A stretch of 64,000 nt of DNA from Rhodococcus sp. 06-235-1A (lineage in GTDB: Bacteria; Actinomycetota; Actinomycetes; Mycobacteriales; Mycobacteriaceae). The stretch's first letter is position 1. Each line of letters starts with the position of its first letter. The notes under the pieces are model-generated. The model had not been told where the DNA came from. It saw only the letters and a program-made list of their open reading frames with translations, and searched no databases. Shown piece by piece: positions 9,157-18,433 of this stretch. Position numbers and translations under genes: made by a program. The stretch spans positions 120,545-184,544 of the forward strand of contig NZ_NOYI01000036.1 of NCBI RefSeq assembly GCF_002258785.1. Reading direction: 5' to 3'.

Positions 9157-9933
9157 ATGGGTCTCGGCAAAATTCTGATTCGTCTCGCGGCGTCGGTAGC
9201 GCTGCTGTTCGGGATCATGTGGGCAATTCCGCAGCTGGCACCTCCGGTGCCTGAACCGTACGAGGGTGTGCAGGTTCTGCCGCCGGTGTCACCGACACCC
9301 GTGGGCTCAACGACGCCCCCACCACCCCTGCCACCGGGGTTCCCGTCGATGAACCGGCCGCCACCGAAAATCGACGTGCCCGACGGGCAGCCGCAGCCCA
9401 TCGCCACAAAATTCGGCTGGACCTACGACATTCCTGCGGACTGGGAGAATTGGAATGACGGATTCTCGGAGTGGGTCGGCGAGGACGGGTCGACCGCAAC
9501 GTACGGCGCAATGGGTCTTCATGGTCGATTCGATTGCGAAGGCGGTGAGTTCGAGTCCTCGGCGATCAGCGGAATGACCGGTCGCCGTGCGGGTGACTTG
9601 ACGGTTCTCGCCTATCAAGAGGCGCAGAAAGCGTCGATGATCTTCTCCAACGAAGACGGGTCTCTGAAACCCAACGTTCGGATCGGAGACCCCGAGTATC
9701 TGCAGATCGACGCAGTCCCGGCTGTCCGCTACACAGCCCTGGTGGAAGACATACCGGACTCGCCGTACTGCCCTCCTCCCCGCGCGACGTTCGACGTCGT
9801 CACCACTACTGGTTTCGCCACCGCAGAGGTCGCGGTATTCGTCGTGCTTGCCGACCGTGACGTCGAGAACGCACTCACCGACGAGGACGTCGAAGGCCTC
9901 ATCTCCTCACTACGGAAGAGCTCGACGCAATGA
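9157..9933 (+). CDS. Secreted or membrane-anchored protein with Pro-rich linker, unknown function
   Basis: 258 residues. One N-terminal hydrophobic helix (about 7-25) is followed by a Pro-rich stretch (about 28-80, with VSPTPVGSTTPPPPLPPG) and a soluble domain that begins FGWTYDIPADWENWND. Two or more Cys (GRFDCEGGEF, DSPYCPPPRATFD) could form a disulfide, which suits an extracytoplasmic location. The domain recalls actinobacterial secreted domains of the LpqN/DUF8017 kind, but I do not recognise it firmly. Its stop overlaps the start of the WXG-motif gene (ATGA), so the two are co-translated. Confidence 0.75.
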   Translation: MGLGKILIRLAASVALLFGIMWAIPQLAPPVPEPYEGVQVLPPVSPTPVGSTTPPPPLPPGFPSMNRPPPKIDVPDGQPQPIATKFGWTYDIPADWENWNDGFSEWVGEDGSTATYGAMGLHGRFDCEGGEFESSAISGMTGRRAGDLTVLAYQEAQKASMIFSNEDGSLKPNVRIGDPEYLQIDAVPAVRYTALVEDIPDSPYCPPPRATFDVVTTTGFATAEVAVFVVLADRDVENALTDEDVEGLISSLRKSSTQ

Positions 9934-11138
9934 CCGAACGGCTCACTGCACGATCATCCGAAATCGCAGGCCTCGGAAATCTCCTCGATCGCATCGGCGT
10001 CGATACTCTGGCAAGTCATCGGTATCTACTCGATCATGCGGGTCTGGGCGAGAACGTGGTCGGGCAAATTCTGCAGCGACTCCAGCCGTATCTCGCAGGC
10101 TTCCAGGAGATGACGCGCACTCGGCAGGTCCACCTTTCCGACAACTGCATGGAGATGGGTGCCGAACTCAACAAAGCTGCCTGGTTGTATGCCGATCAAG
10201 ATCAAAAGAACTACGACCTGCTGAACGCTCACACGACACTTCCGCCACTGTCCGGCATCGACCGCGGCAGTTCGGATCGTGCCGCCGTCGGGCACGTGGA
10301 CGAATTCGAAGGACCCGCCGACTACGGCCGGCCCCACGGGATCGACTACCATTCACCGAATCCCGTGCTCGACGACCTCCGGGACGTACTCGCCGATGCC
10401 TCCGAGTGGCTCGGCGAGATCGACCGCACGATCTTCGAACTCTCCGGGTGGAGTCCGCTACGCGAAGCGGCCATCCCCGTGACCGGAAACTGGAACGAAA
10501 TTCGCCGAATCGGCCAGGCTTACCAGATCGCGGGTGACGCTATGGAAGCTGCCGCGGAGTCGTTCGCGGCAGGGGTGCGCCGCGTGGACGGCTACTGGAA
10601 CGGCGCTGCCGCACAGGCGTTTACCGACTATGCCGACCGCCAACTGGCCGCAATGCGATGGGAAGGGCCCGCCGGACGAACGATCTCTGCGATCTGTGCG
10701 GCGATCTCCGACCAGCTTCGCGAGGCCGCCTTGGCAGTGGTGCGCAAAATCGTCGAGTTATTGGAGTCGGAAGTGGCCGTCGACAATGCCCGCGGTGCAT
10801 TGAAGGTAGTGATCAAGAAGGTTCCGGTGGTCGGCACAGCATGGCAGGTCGAGAGCATCATCGAAATATGCTGGAAAGCAATGGATCTGACCAAAGAACT
10901 CATCCTGAAGATCGAAAAGGTGGTCGATGACTTCGGCGCGTTCCTCGATGCGCTCGGCGATCCCGAAGGCCAAGTGGGCAAGAAGATCGACGACACGTTG
11001 CGCCCGCTGAACGACTTCCTCGACGACGGCAAGCAGGCCGTCGAAGCGGTGAAGACCGCGGATATCCGACCGGTACTCGGTACTCCCGACGACGACTTTT
11101 CCGTCGGCACCGGCGATGAACCATGGCGGGATGCATGA
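9930..11138 (+). CDS. WXG-motif protein, putative type VII secretion-associated effector
   Basis: 402 residues, almost entirely helical. A central segment around residues 195-240 holds RRVDGYWNGAAAQAFTDYAD with Trp223-Asn-Gly. This is the W-x-G turn of WXG100/ESX substrates flanked by long helices. The N-terminal 150 residues are unique. The C-terminal part (about 265-370) has a hydrophobic patch (VVIKKVPVVGTAWQVESII) followed by amphipathic helices, and no recognisable enzyme motif. It overlaps both neighbours by four bases (9930-9933 and 11135-11138). I infer a type VII-secreted protein with a dedicated upstream membrane or secreted partner and a small downstream partner. It could equally be a non-toxic structural substrate. 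Confidence 0.65.
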   Translation: MTERLTARSSEIAGLGNLLDRIGVDTLASHRYLLDHAGLGENVVGQILQRLQPYLAGFQEMTRTRQVHLSDNCMEMGAELNKAAWLYADQDQKNYDLLNAHTTLPPLSGIDRGSSDRAAVGHVDEFEGPADYGRPHGIDYHSPNPVLDDLRDVLADASEWLGEIDRTIFELSGWSPLREAAIPVTGNWNEIRRIGQAYQIAGDAMEAAAESFAAGVRRVDGYWNGAAAQAFTDYADRQLAAMRWEGPAGRTISAICAAISDQLREAALAVVRKIVELLESEVAVDNARGALKVVIKKVPVVGTAWQVESIIEICWKAMDLTKELILKIEKVVDDFGAFLDALGDPEGQVGKKIDDTLRPLNDFLDDGKQAVEAVKTADIRPVLGTPDDDFSVGTGDEPWRDA

Positions 11139-11503
11139 TCGAGCACGTGCCTCCGCACGCCCGCTCCGCCTACGACCGTCTGATGACATCCTGCGGTGAG
11201 CTCGAGGCCGCACGCACACGAGCACTCGACACCGACCTGAAGGCTCGAGTCGAAACTCGTATCGTCACGGCGGAACTGCTGGACCGACTGGCGTCCTCAC
11301 CGCGAGCGTCGGCCGACCTGACCCACTACGCACGCCGCGTCGCGTCGGGTGAATGCAGTTGGGAACGAATCGAGGTGGACGCAGATCCGGTTCCACCGGA
11401 AGTCGACGAGCTCAAAGCCGATTCGCAGATCATGTGGCCGAACGAATGGCCGACTTCGACGACGGAGGTCCCGTCTCAGCCGTATCGAATCCCGTGGGAA
11501 TGA
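11135..11503 (+). CDS. Small hypothetical protein, possible partner of the WXG-motif protein
   Basis: 122 residues from the ATG that overlaps the preceding stop (ATGA); an ATG twelve bases earlier is the alternative. The N-terminal two thirds is predicted helical and charged (RSAYDRLMTSCGELEAARTR). The C-terminus is acidic and ends in a Pro/Trp-rich tail (MWPNEWPTSTTEVPSQPYRI). There is no signal peptide or membrane helix, so it should be cytoplasmic. Tight coupling to the WXG gene makes a chaperone, adaptor or immunity role conceivable, but no family is recognised. Confidence 0.6.
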   Translation: MIEHVPPHARSAYDRLMTSCGELEAARTRALDTDLKARVETRIVTAELLDRLASSPRASADLTHYARRVASGECSWERIEVDADPVPPEVDELKADSQIMWPNEWPTSTTEVPSQPYRIPWE

Positions 11504-11521
11504 GCCGTCGCCAGCGAAGTC

Positions 11522-12040
11522 TCAGGAACGCGCGACAGTACGTCCGGCAAATGCCGCGAGGCGCTCGTAGGCATTCGCCCCGTCCGGTGCGGGCTGCTCC
11601 GGTTCGAAGGCACCGGCGCGGCGTTCGTCGGTCAAATTCTCGGACATGAACTCCAGCCCGTCTTCCGCGACGGTCGGGTCGAACTCGTCGGTGCCGCGAC
11701 CGAGTGCGGTCGCGAGGTCCCACGCGTGCACCGAGAATTCCGCAGCGACCATGCCGAGTGGCAGCGGAGATCCTGCGTCGATCTCGGCCAGTAGTTCGCG
11801 GGTCCGCTCGGTCCACAGCGGAATCGGGTCGGACGACGGCTCGGGCGACGTCGACCAATCGATGTCGCCGCCCCGAGCCATCGTGACCAAATTGGCCGCG
11901 GTGTTCACGAGGTGGTCCGACAGCTCGGCGACGGTCCAGTCGGTGCAGGGCGTGGCCGATGCGCGTTCGGCGTCGGTCACTGCGGAAAGCAGAGCGGTGA
12001 CCTGATCGATACCGGTGGCGATCTGGTTCGTTGTCGTCAC
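11522..12040 (-). CDS. TIGR03086-type (mycothiol/DinB-like) metal-binding protein
   Basis: 172 residues from a GTG start; the longer reading extends into the rmlA upstream region and is rejected. It has the family hallmarks TPCTDWTVAELSDHLVNTA near the N-terminus and AAEFSVHAWDLATALGR in the middle, with the His residues expected to bind a metal as in mycothiol-dependent maleylpyruvate isomerase N-terminal/DinB folds. Its biochemical role is not established for this subgroup. It converges with the small WXG-cassette gene, only 18 bases apart, and is divergent from rmlA across 148 bases. Confidence 0.8.
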   Translation of the reverse strand: MTTTNQIATGIDQVTALLSAVTDAERASATPCTDWTVAELSDHLVNTAANLVTMARGGDIDWSTSPEPSSDPIPLWTERTRELLAEIDAGSPLPLGMVAAEFSVHAWDLATALGRGTDEFDPTVAEDGLEFMSENLTDERRAGAFEPEQPAPDGANAYERLAAFAGRTVARS

Positions 12041-12188
12041 GTGGCTCGTCCTCGGTTCTCGGTCGTCAGATGGTCCCGTCGTCGCAGCTGCGGGGCAGAA
12101 CGAAGTGTAGGCCGGATTCCACGTCGCGCGTCGAAACGGAGCGGCACAACCGAGCGGGTAATCGGAGGGTCTGGAAGACTTCGCGGTC

Positions 12189-13057
<869 letters not shown>

Positions 13058-13061
<4 letters not shown>

Positions 13062-13642
13062 CCTTTCGTGAGTTGAGCATTGCCGGTGCCTACGAATACA
13101 CCCCACGCCAGTTCGGCGACGACCGCGGCGTGTTCTTCGAATGGTTCAAAGCGTCGGCGTTCGAGGAGACCACCGGGCGGTCACTGGACCTGCTGCAGGC
13201 GAACTGCTCGGTCTCCGCCGCCGGAGTGCTCCGCGGGATCCACTTCACCACCAACCCACCCGGGCAAGCGAAATACGTCACCTGCGCCCGCGGGGCGTTC
13301 CTCGACGTCATCGTCGACCTCCGCGTCGGATCACCGACGTTCGGGCAATGGGACAGCGTGCTGATCGACGACGTCGACCGCAAAGCAGTCTTCCTCTCCG
13401 AAGGACTCGGCCACGCCATCTTGTCGCTGGAAGACAATTCCACCGTCATGTACCTGTGCTCACTCGAGTACACCCCGGCCCTGGACCGCGACATTAACCC
13501 GCTCGACCCCGCCCTGGGCATCGACTGGCCCACCACCGGACGCGACGGCACACCCCTGACCTACGAGCTCTCCGACAAAGACAAAGCCGCCCCCACCCTC
13601 GCCGAAGCCCTCGAACGCGGAGACCTGCCGAACTTGTCGTGA
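13058..13642 (+). CDS. rmlC: dTDP-4-dehydrorhamnose 3,5-epimerase
   Basis: 194 residues, a cupin-fold RmlC. RGVFFEWFKASAFEE, then SAAGVLRGIHFTTNPPGQ (catalytic His in LRGIHF), VDLRVGSPTFGQW and EGLGHAILSLEDNS are all diagnostic. It epimerises C3 and C5 of dTDP-4-keto-6-deoxyglucose. The ATG overlaps the rmlA stop by four bases. The gene ends at a strong hairpin shared with the convergent GtrA gene. Confidence 0.94.
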
Positions 13643-13674
13643 GCGTTTTGCGTAGGTCTGGCTACGCAAAACGC
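13643..13674. terminator. Bidirectional terminator-like hairpin between rmlC and GtrA gene
   Basis: A perfect 13-bp inverted repeat, GCGTTTTGCGTAG / CTACGCAAAACGC, with a six-base loop begins one base after the rmlC stop. It sits between convergent genes. The T and A runs inside the stem make it usable from both strands. Confidence 0.75.
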
Positions 13675-13687
13675 GCACGAGGGTGAG

Positions 13688-14206
13688 CTAGCGAATCTTG
13701 AAGATCACGAACCGCTGAACGAGGAAGTTGATGACCGTCGCCGTGCCCTGCGCGACGACGAAGGCCACGTTGGCGTACCAGAAGCCGTCGGGAAGAGCCT
13801 GGTAGAGCCAGGTATAGATGCCCACCTGGACGGCGAAGGTGACTCCGTACAGCGCAACGACAGCGAAGAACCGCGCCCGCGACGGCGCCGCGTTGAACGT
13901 CCATCGGCGGTTGATCAGGTACGCCGTGGTGGTGCCGAGCACGAACCCGATCGCCTTGGCCAGGGTGACCCCGACGCCGAACACGAAATGCAGGAGCAGG
14001 TTGACGCCCTGGTCGACGATGGCCGACAGCACACCCGTCGCCAGAAACCGGAACACCTGCGTCTTGAGGTCGAGGGCCGCGTCGGCGATGTTCTCGGTCA
14101 GCGGCAGCTCGACGGGCAGCGGGACGTGATGCTGCAGCTCTTCGTCCTCGGGCGACCAGTCGTCGTTCCCGGAGCCGTCTTCGATGGAGCGATCAGGGGT
14201 GGACAC
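13688..14206 (-). CDS. GtrA-family membrane protein (Rv3789-like)
   Basis: 172 residues from GTG at 14206 (GTG 14218 is an alternative; the longest reading runs into dprE1). A hydrophilic acidic N-terminal extension of about 45 residues precedes four membrane helices with GtrA features (FLATGVLSAIVDQGVNLLLH; YLINRRWTF; NFLVQRFVIFKIR). It sits next to dprE1, as Rv3789 does in M. tuberculosis, where it has been proposed to flip decaprenyl-phosphoryl-arabinose or to recruit AftA. Here it is divergent from dprE1 rather than upstream in the same orientation, so the two are likely controlled from the 47-base gap between them. Confidence 0.85.
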   Translation of the reverse strand: MSTPDRSIEDGSGNDDWSPEDEELQHHVPLPVELPLTENIADAALDLKTQVFRFLATGVLSAIVDQGVNLLLHFVFGVGVTLAKAIGFVLGTTTAYLINRRWTFNAAPSRARFFAVVALYGVTFAVQVGIYTWLYQALPDGFWYANVAFVVAQGTATVINFLVQRFVIFKIR

Positions 14207-14253
14207 GAGGACTGACACTAGCCGCTGCCGCGGTGCGGGTACCCTCTTGAGCG

Positions 14254-15705
14254 ATGTCCACGACAGCCGACGACGCACTCTTCCCCCTGGAACCACAGGC
14301 CGGGAACACTGCGCCGCTACCCACGCAGACCCGCACGATCTCCGGATTCGGCCGCACCGCGCGCTCGACCGGAGAGGTGCTCGCCACCTCCGACCCCGAG
14401 CTCATCGCGAACGCGGTCAAGCAGGTCGCCGAGCAGAACGACTCCAAGCCGTCCTACCTGCGACGAGGCGTCATTCCGCGTGGCCTCGGCCGCTCCTACG
14501 GTGACAACGCGCAGAACTCCGGCGGGCTCGTCATCGACATGACGGCACTCAACCGGATCTACAGCATCGACACGTCGACGCGCATCGTCGATCTCGACGG
14601 TGGCGTGAGCCTCGATCAGCTGATGCGGGCCGCGCTGCCGTTCGGTCTGTGGGTGCCGGTGCTGCCTGGTACACGTCAGGTGACCATCGGCGGGGCCATC
14701 GGCTGCGACATCCACGGCAAGAACCATCACAGCGCGGGAAGCTTCGGCAACCACGTTCGCTCGATGGAGCTGCTCACCGCGGACGGTCAGATTCGCCACC
14801 TGACGCCGTCGGGCAAGAACGCCAAACTCTTCTGGGCGACGGTCGGCGGCAACGGCCTCACCGGCATCATCCTGCGCGCGACCATCGAGATGACGCCGAC
14901 GGAAACGGCGTACTTCATCAACGACGGCATTCGTACGCAGAGCCTCGACGAGACCGTTGCTGCGCACCAGGACGGCACCGAGGACAACTACACGTACTCG
15001 AGCGCCTGGTTCGACGTGATGAGCGCGCCGCCCAAGCTCGGCCGCGCGACGATCACTCGTGGTTCGCTGGCGAAGTTCGACGAGCTTCCCGCGAAACTGC
15101 AGAAGGATCCACTGAAGTTCGACGCACCCCAGCTGTTGACGGTGCCGGATATCTTCCCGATCAGCGGTTTGAACAAGCTGTCGATGAGCATGATCGGCGA
15201 GGCCTACTACCGCATGGGCGGGAACTACACCGGCAAGGTGCAGAACCTGACGCAGTTCTACCACCCACTCGACCTGGTCGGTGAGTGGAACCGAGGCTAC
15301 GGCCCCAAGGGATTCCTGCAGTACCAGTTCCTCGTTCCCACCGAGGCACTCGAAGAATTCAAGGACATCATTCGGTTTATTCAGCGCTCCGGCCAGTACT
15401 CGGCACTCAACGTCTTCAAGCTGTTCGGCCCGGGAAACAAAGCGCCGCTGAGCTTTCCGATGGCCGGCTGGAACGTGGCGATGGACTTCCCGATCAAGGC
15501 GGGCCTGAACGAGATGGTGCGCGAGCTCGACAAGCGCGTGCTCGAATTCGGCGGCCGTCTGTACACCGCGAAGGACTCGCGCACCGACGCCGAAACGTTC
15601 CACTCGATGTACCCGCGGATCGACGAATGGATCAAGGTCCGTCGATCTGTAGACCCCACAGGCGTTTTCGCCTCCGATATGGCTAGAAGGCTGGAACTGC
15701 TGTGA
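14254..15705 (+). CDS. dprE1: Decaprenylphosphoryl-beta-D-ribose 2-oxidase
   Basis: 483 residues, slightly longer than the 461 of M. tuberculosis because of the N-terminus. It is a FAD-linked oxidase: the FAD-binding GVIPRGLGRSYGDNAQNSGG and TIGGAIGCDIHGKNHHSAG are clear, and the C-terminal part matches M. tuberculosis DprE1 closely (LEFGGRLYTAKDSR; FASDMARRLELL). It oxidises decaprenyl-phosphoryl-ribose at C2' in the periplasm-facing pathway; DprE2 then reduces the keto intermediate. The benzothiazinone-reactive Cys of M. tuberculosis (Cys387, in GWNICVDFPI) is alanine here: GWNVAMDFPI, Ala409, codon GCG at 15478. Its TGA overlaps the dprE2 GTG by four bases. Confidence 0.96.
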   Translation: MSTTADDALFPLEPQAGNTAPLPTQTRTISGFGRTARSTGEVLATSDPELIANAVKQVAEQNDSKPSYLRRGVIPRGLGRSYGDNAQNSGGLVIDMTALNRIYSIDTSTRIVDLDGGVSLDQLMRAALPFGLWVPVLPGTRQVTIGGAIGCDIHGKNHHSAGSFGNHVRSMELLTADGQIRHLTPSGKNAKLFWATVGGNGLTGIILRATIEMTPTETAYFINDGIRTQSLDETVAAHQDGTEDNYTYSSAWFDVMSAPPKLGRATITRGSLAKFDELPAKLQKDPLKFDAPQLLTVPDIFPISGLNKLSMSMIGEAYYRMGGNYTGKVQNLTQFYHPLDLVGEWNRGYGPKGFLQYQFLVPTEALEEFKDIIRFIQRSGQYSALNVFKLFGPGNKAPLSFPMAGWNVAMDFPIKAGLNEMVRELDKRVLEFGGRLYTAKDSRTDAETFHSMYPRIDEWIKVRRSVDPTGVFASDMARRLELL

Positions 15706-16466
15706 CGATAGACGCCGTAGGTAACCCCCAGACGATTCTCGTTCTGGGTGGCACCAGCGAGATCGGTCTCGCGATCACCGAGGAGTACCTGTCGAAGTCC
15801 CCGGCACGTGTTGTCCTTGCCGCGCTGCCGAACGACCCGCTGCGCGAGAGCGCCGTCGCCCAACTGACCGCCAAGGGCGCGAAGTCCGTCGACGTCATCG
15901 ACTTCGATGCACTCGACACCGCGTCGCACCCGAAGGTCATCGACGCAGCCTGGGCCAAGGGTGACGTCGACGTCGCCATCGTCGCCTTCGCCGTCGACTT
16001 CGACGCCGAGCAACTCTGGCAGGACCAGCGCAAGGCCGTCCTCGCCGCGAACATCAACTACACCGCTTCGGTGTCGGTCGGTGTATTGCTGGGCGAGAAG
16101 ATGAAGGCGCAGGCGTACGGCCGCATCATCGTCATGTCCTCGGTGGCAGGCGAGCGGGTTCGCCGCTCCAACTTCGTCTACGGCTCCACCAAGGCCGGCC
16201 TCGACGGGTTCTACCTCGGACTCGGAGAAGCGTTGCGCGAGTTCGGACCTCGGGTCACCGTCGTTCGCCCGGGCATGGTGCGCACCAAGTTCAGCGCGCA
16301 CGTCAAGGAAGCCCCGATGACCGTCGACAAGGAGGTCATCGCGAAGCTCGCGGTGAACGCATCACGCAAGGGCACTCCCCTGATCTGGACTCCCGCGCCC
16401 TGGCGCCTGGTGATGATGGTGCTGCGGCACGTACCGCGGCCGATCTTCCGCAAGCTGCCCATCTAA
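15702..16466 (+). CDS. dprE2: Decaprenylphosphoryl-D-2-keto-erythro-pentose reductase
   Basis: 254 residues, short-chain dehydrogenase fold. It has TILVLGGTSEIGLAI at the N-terminus (cofactor site), the catalytic Ser strand VMSSVAG, and YGSTK (Tyr160, Lys164). It reduces the DprE1 product to decaprenyl-phosphoryl-arabinose, the only known arabinofuranose donor. The GTG start overlaps the dprE1 stop (GTGA), the expected coupling of the two half-reactions. aftA begins four bases after its TAA. Confidence 0.95.
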   Translation: MTIDAVGNPQTILVLGGTSEIGLAITEEYLSKSPARVVLAALPNDPLRESAVAQLTAKGAKSVDVIDFDALDTASHPKVIDAAWAKGDVDVAIVAFAVDFDAEQLWQDQRKAVLAANINYTASVSVGVLLGEKMKAQAYGRIIVMSSVAGERVRRSNFVYGSTKAGLDGFYLGLGEALREFGPRVTVVRPGMVRTKFSAHVKEAPMTVDKEVIAKLAVNASRKGTPLIWTPAPWRLVMMVLRHVPRPIFRKLPI

Positions 16467-16470
16467 CTGC

Positions 16471-18360
16471 ATGACTGTCGGGGTTGCGCCGGCGCGCAGA
16501 ACTGCTGCTGTCGTCGGAGAAATAGTTGCCGGGATCCTCGTCGCAGTCGTTGTGGCTTCGGTCGGGTTGTACGCCTTCTCACTGGTTCAGTGGCCGGCGT
16601 TCAACTCGTCCAACGTCACTCGCTCTCTGACGACCCTGGGCCAGGTAGTAGCTGCGGCACTGTTCGCCACGTCGATCTACCTGTACCGAATCCACAAGTG
16701 GCCGTGGATCGCTCGCCTTGCAGCATGGATCGGCCTGTCCGGCTTCGTCACCGTCACCCTCGGCATGCCCCTGGCGGCAACCAAGCTCTACCTGTTCGGT
16801 ATCTCCGTCGACCAGGAGTTTCGTACCGAGTACCTGACGCGCCTGACCGATTCGGCGTCGTTGCGCGACATGACGTACACCGACATCCCCCCGTTCTACC
16901 CCGCAGGCTGGTTCTGGCTCGGTGGACGCGTCGGCAACGTGTTGGGCATGGACGGGTGGGAAGTATTCAAGCCCTACGCAATCGGGCTGCTCGCCGTCAC
17001 CGCCGTCGTGTCGTTCGTGCTGTGGAAGGCACTGATCCGAGCCGACTGGGCCGTCGCCGTCAGCGCCGTCACCACCGCACTCGTCGTCGCACACGCCTCC
17101 CCCGAGGCGTACAGCGCCGTGATCGTGATGCTGTTCGCTCCGGCACTGGTTCTCGCGTGGGGAGCGCTGCACCGAAGCGCATCGGGCGGGTGGGGCGCTG
17201 TGGTCGGCACCGGACTCTTCCTCGGTCTGGCCGCGACGTTCTACACGCTGTACCTCGGTTTGGCGGCGTTCACCGTCGTACTCATGGCACTGTTCGCCGC
17301 GGTCCTCGCGTATCGCGAGCGGAAGTCCTGGAACGTACTGGTTCCCATCGCGATCAAGGTCGCGGCGATCGCCGCGATTTCGGGCCTCATCGCCGCAACC
17401 GTGTGGCTGCCGTACCTGATCGACTTCTTGCGCGGAGCGCCGTCCACCTCGGGCACGGCGTTGCACTACCTGCCCGAAGCCGGTGCAACACTTCCCTTCC
17501 CGATGTTCGAGTTCTCTCTGATGGGCGCGCTGTGCCTCATCGGCACGGTGTGGGTCGCGGTGCGGTTCTCGTCCTCACGCCGAGCGCAGGCACTCGGCGT
17601 CGGCGTCGTCTCGATCTACCTGTGGACGCTGCTGTCCATGGCCGCCACGGCTGCGGGCACTACGTTGCTCTCGTTCCGTCTCGAAGCGGTGCTGATCGTA
17701 TTGCTCGGCAGCGCAGGTGTTTTCGGTTTCCTCGAAGGCAGTCACGCGATCTACCAGGCCATCAACGAGCCACCGAAGTTCCGCATCGCCGCCGTCGTCG
17801 TGGCGGCCATCGGTGCCATGACCTACGCGCAGAACATCCCCCAGGTGCTGCAGACCGAGATCACCGTCGCGTATTCCGACACCGACGGTGACGGCACCCG
17901 CGCCGACATGCGACCCCCGAGCGCGGTCTCGTACTACCGCGAGGTCGACGAGGCCTTGACCGAGCAGACCCAGCGTCCGCGCGACGAAACCGTCGTGCTG
18001 ACCGCGGACACCTCGTTCCTCAGCTACTACCCGTACTTCGGATTCCAGGGACTGACCTCGCACTACGCCAATCCGCTGGCACAGTTCGATCAGCGAGCCG
18101 CTGCCATCGAGCAGTGGACCGAACTCGAGACACCCGATCAGTTGGTCGACGCGTTGAACACCAGCCAGTGGCGCGCGCCGGACGCCTTCCTGTTCCGACG
18201 CGGTGCCGACGGCTACACCCTGCGCTTGGCCGAGGACGTCTACCCGAACGACCCCAACGTGCGTCGCTACACCGTCACCTTCCCCGAATCACTGTTCGAG
18301 GATCCGCGATTCACCGTGACCGACATCGGGCCGTTCGCGCTGGTGGTCCGCACTGCTTGA
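16471..18360 (+). CDS. aftA: Arabinofuranosyltransferase AftA (galactan priming)
   Basis: 629 residues against about 643 in M. tuberculosis. It is a GT-C (GT85) membrane protein with an N-terminal bundle of membrane helices, the extracytoplasmic acidic loop DMTYTDIPPFYPAGWFWLGG characteristic of AftA, and a soluble C-terminal domain of about 200 residues (from about TEITVAYSDTDGDGTRADMR). AftA adds the first arabinofuranose residues onto galactan from decaprenyl-phosphoryl-arabinose. Gene order dprE1-dprE2-aftA equals Rv3790-Rv3792. Unlike in M. tuberculosis, embC does not follow directly; about 4.2 kb with five other genes intervenes. Confidence 0.93.
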   Translation: MTVGVAPARRTAAVVGEIVAGILVAVVVASVGLYAFSLVQWPAFNSSNVTRSLTTLGQVVAAALFATSIYLYRIHKWPWIARLAAWIGLSGFVTVTLGMPLAATKLYLFGISVDQEFRTEYLTRLTDSASLRDMTYTDIPPFYPAGWFWLGGRVGNVLGMDGWEVFKPYAIGLLAVTAVVSFVLWKALIRADWAVAVSAVTTALVVAHASPEAYSAVIVMLFAPALVLAWGALHRSASGGWGAVVGTGLFLGLAATFYTLYLGLAAFTVVLMALFAAVLAYRERKSWNVLVPIAIKVAAIAAISGLIAATVWLPYLIDFLRGAPSTSGTALHYLPEAGATLPFPMFEFSLMGALCLIGTVWVAVRFSSSRRAQALGVGVVSIYLWTLLSMAATAAGTTLLSFRLEAVLIVLLGSAGVFGFLEGSHAIYQAINEPPKFRIAAVVVAAIGAMTYAQNIPQVLQTEITVAYSDTDGDGTRADMRPPSAVSYYREVDEALTEQTQRPRDETVVLTADTSFLSYYPYFGFQGLTSHYANPLAQFDQRAAAIEQWTELETPDQLVDALNTSQWRAPDAFLFRRGADGYTLRLAEDVYPNDPNVRRYTVTFPESLFEDPRFTVTDIGPFALVVRTA

Positions 18361-18433
18361 CCGACCGGACGCGCCTGTCACCGATGGGAATGCGTTGGGC
18401 TTCGAATGGACCGGATTCGGTGGATCATCGAAA

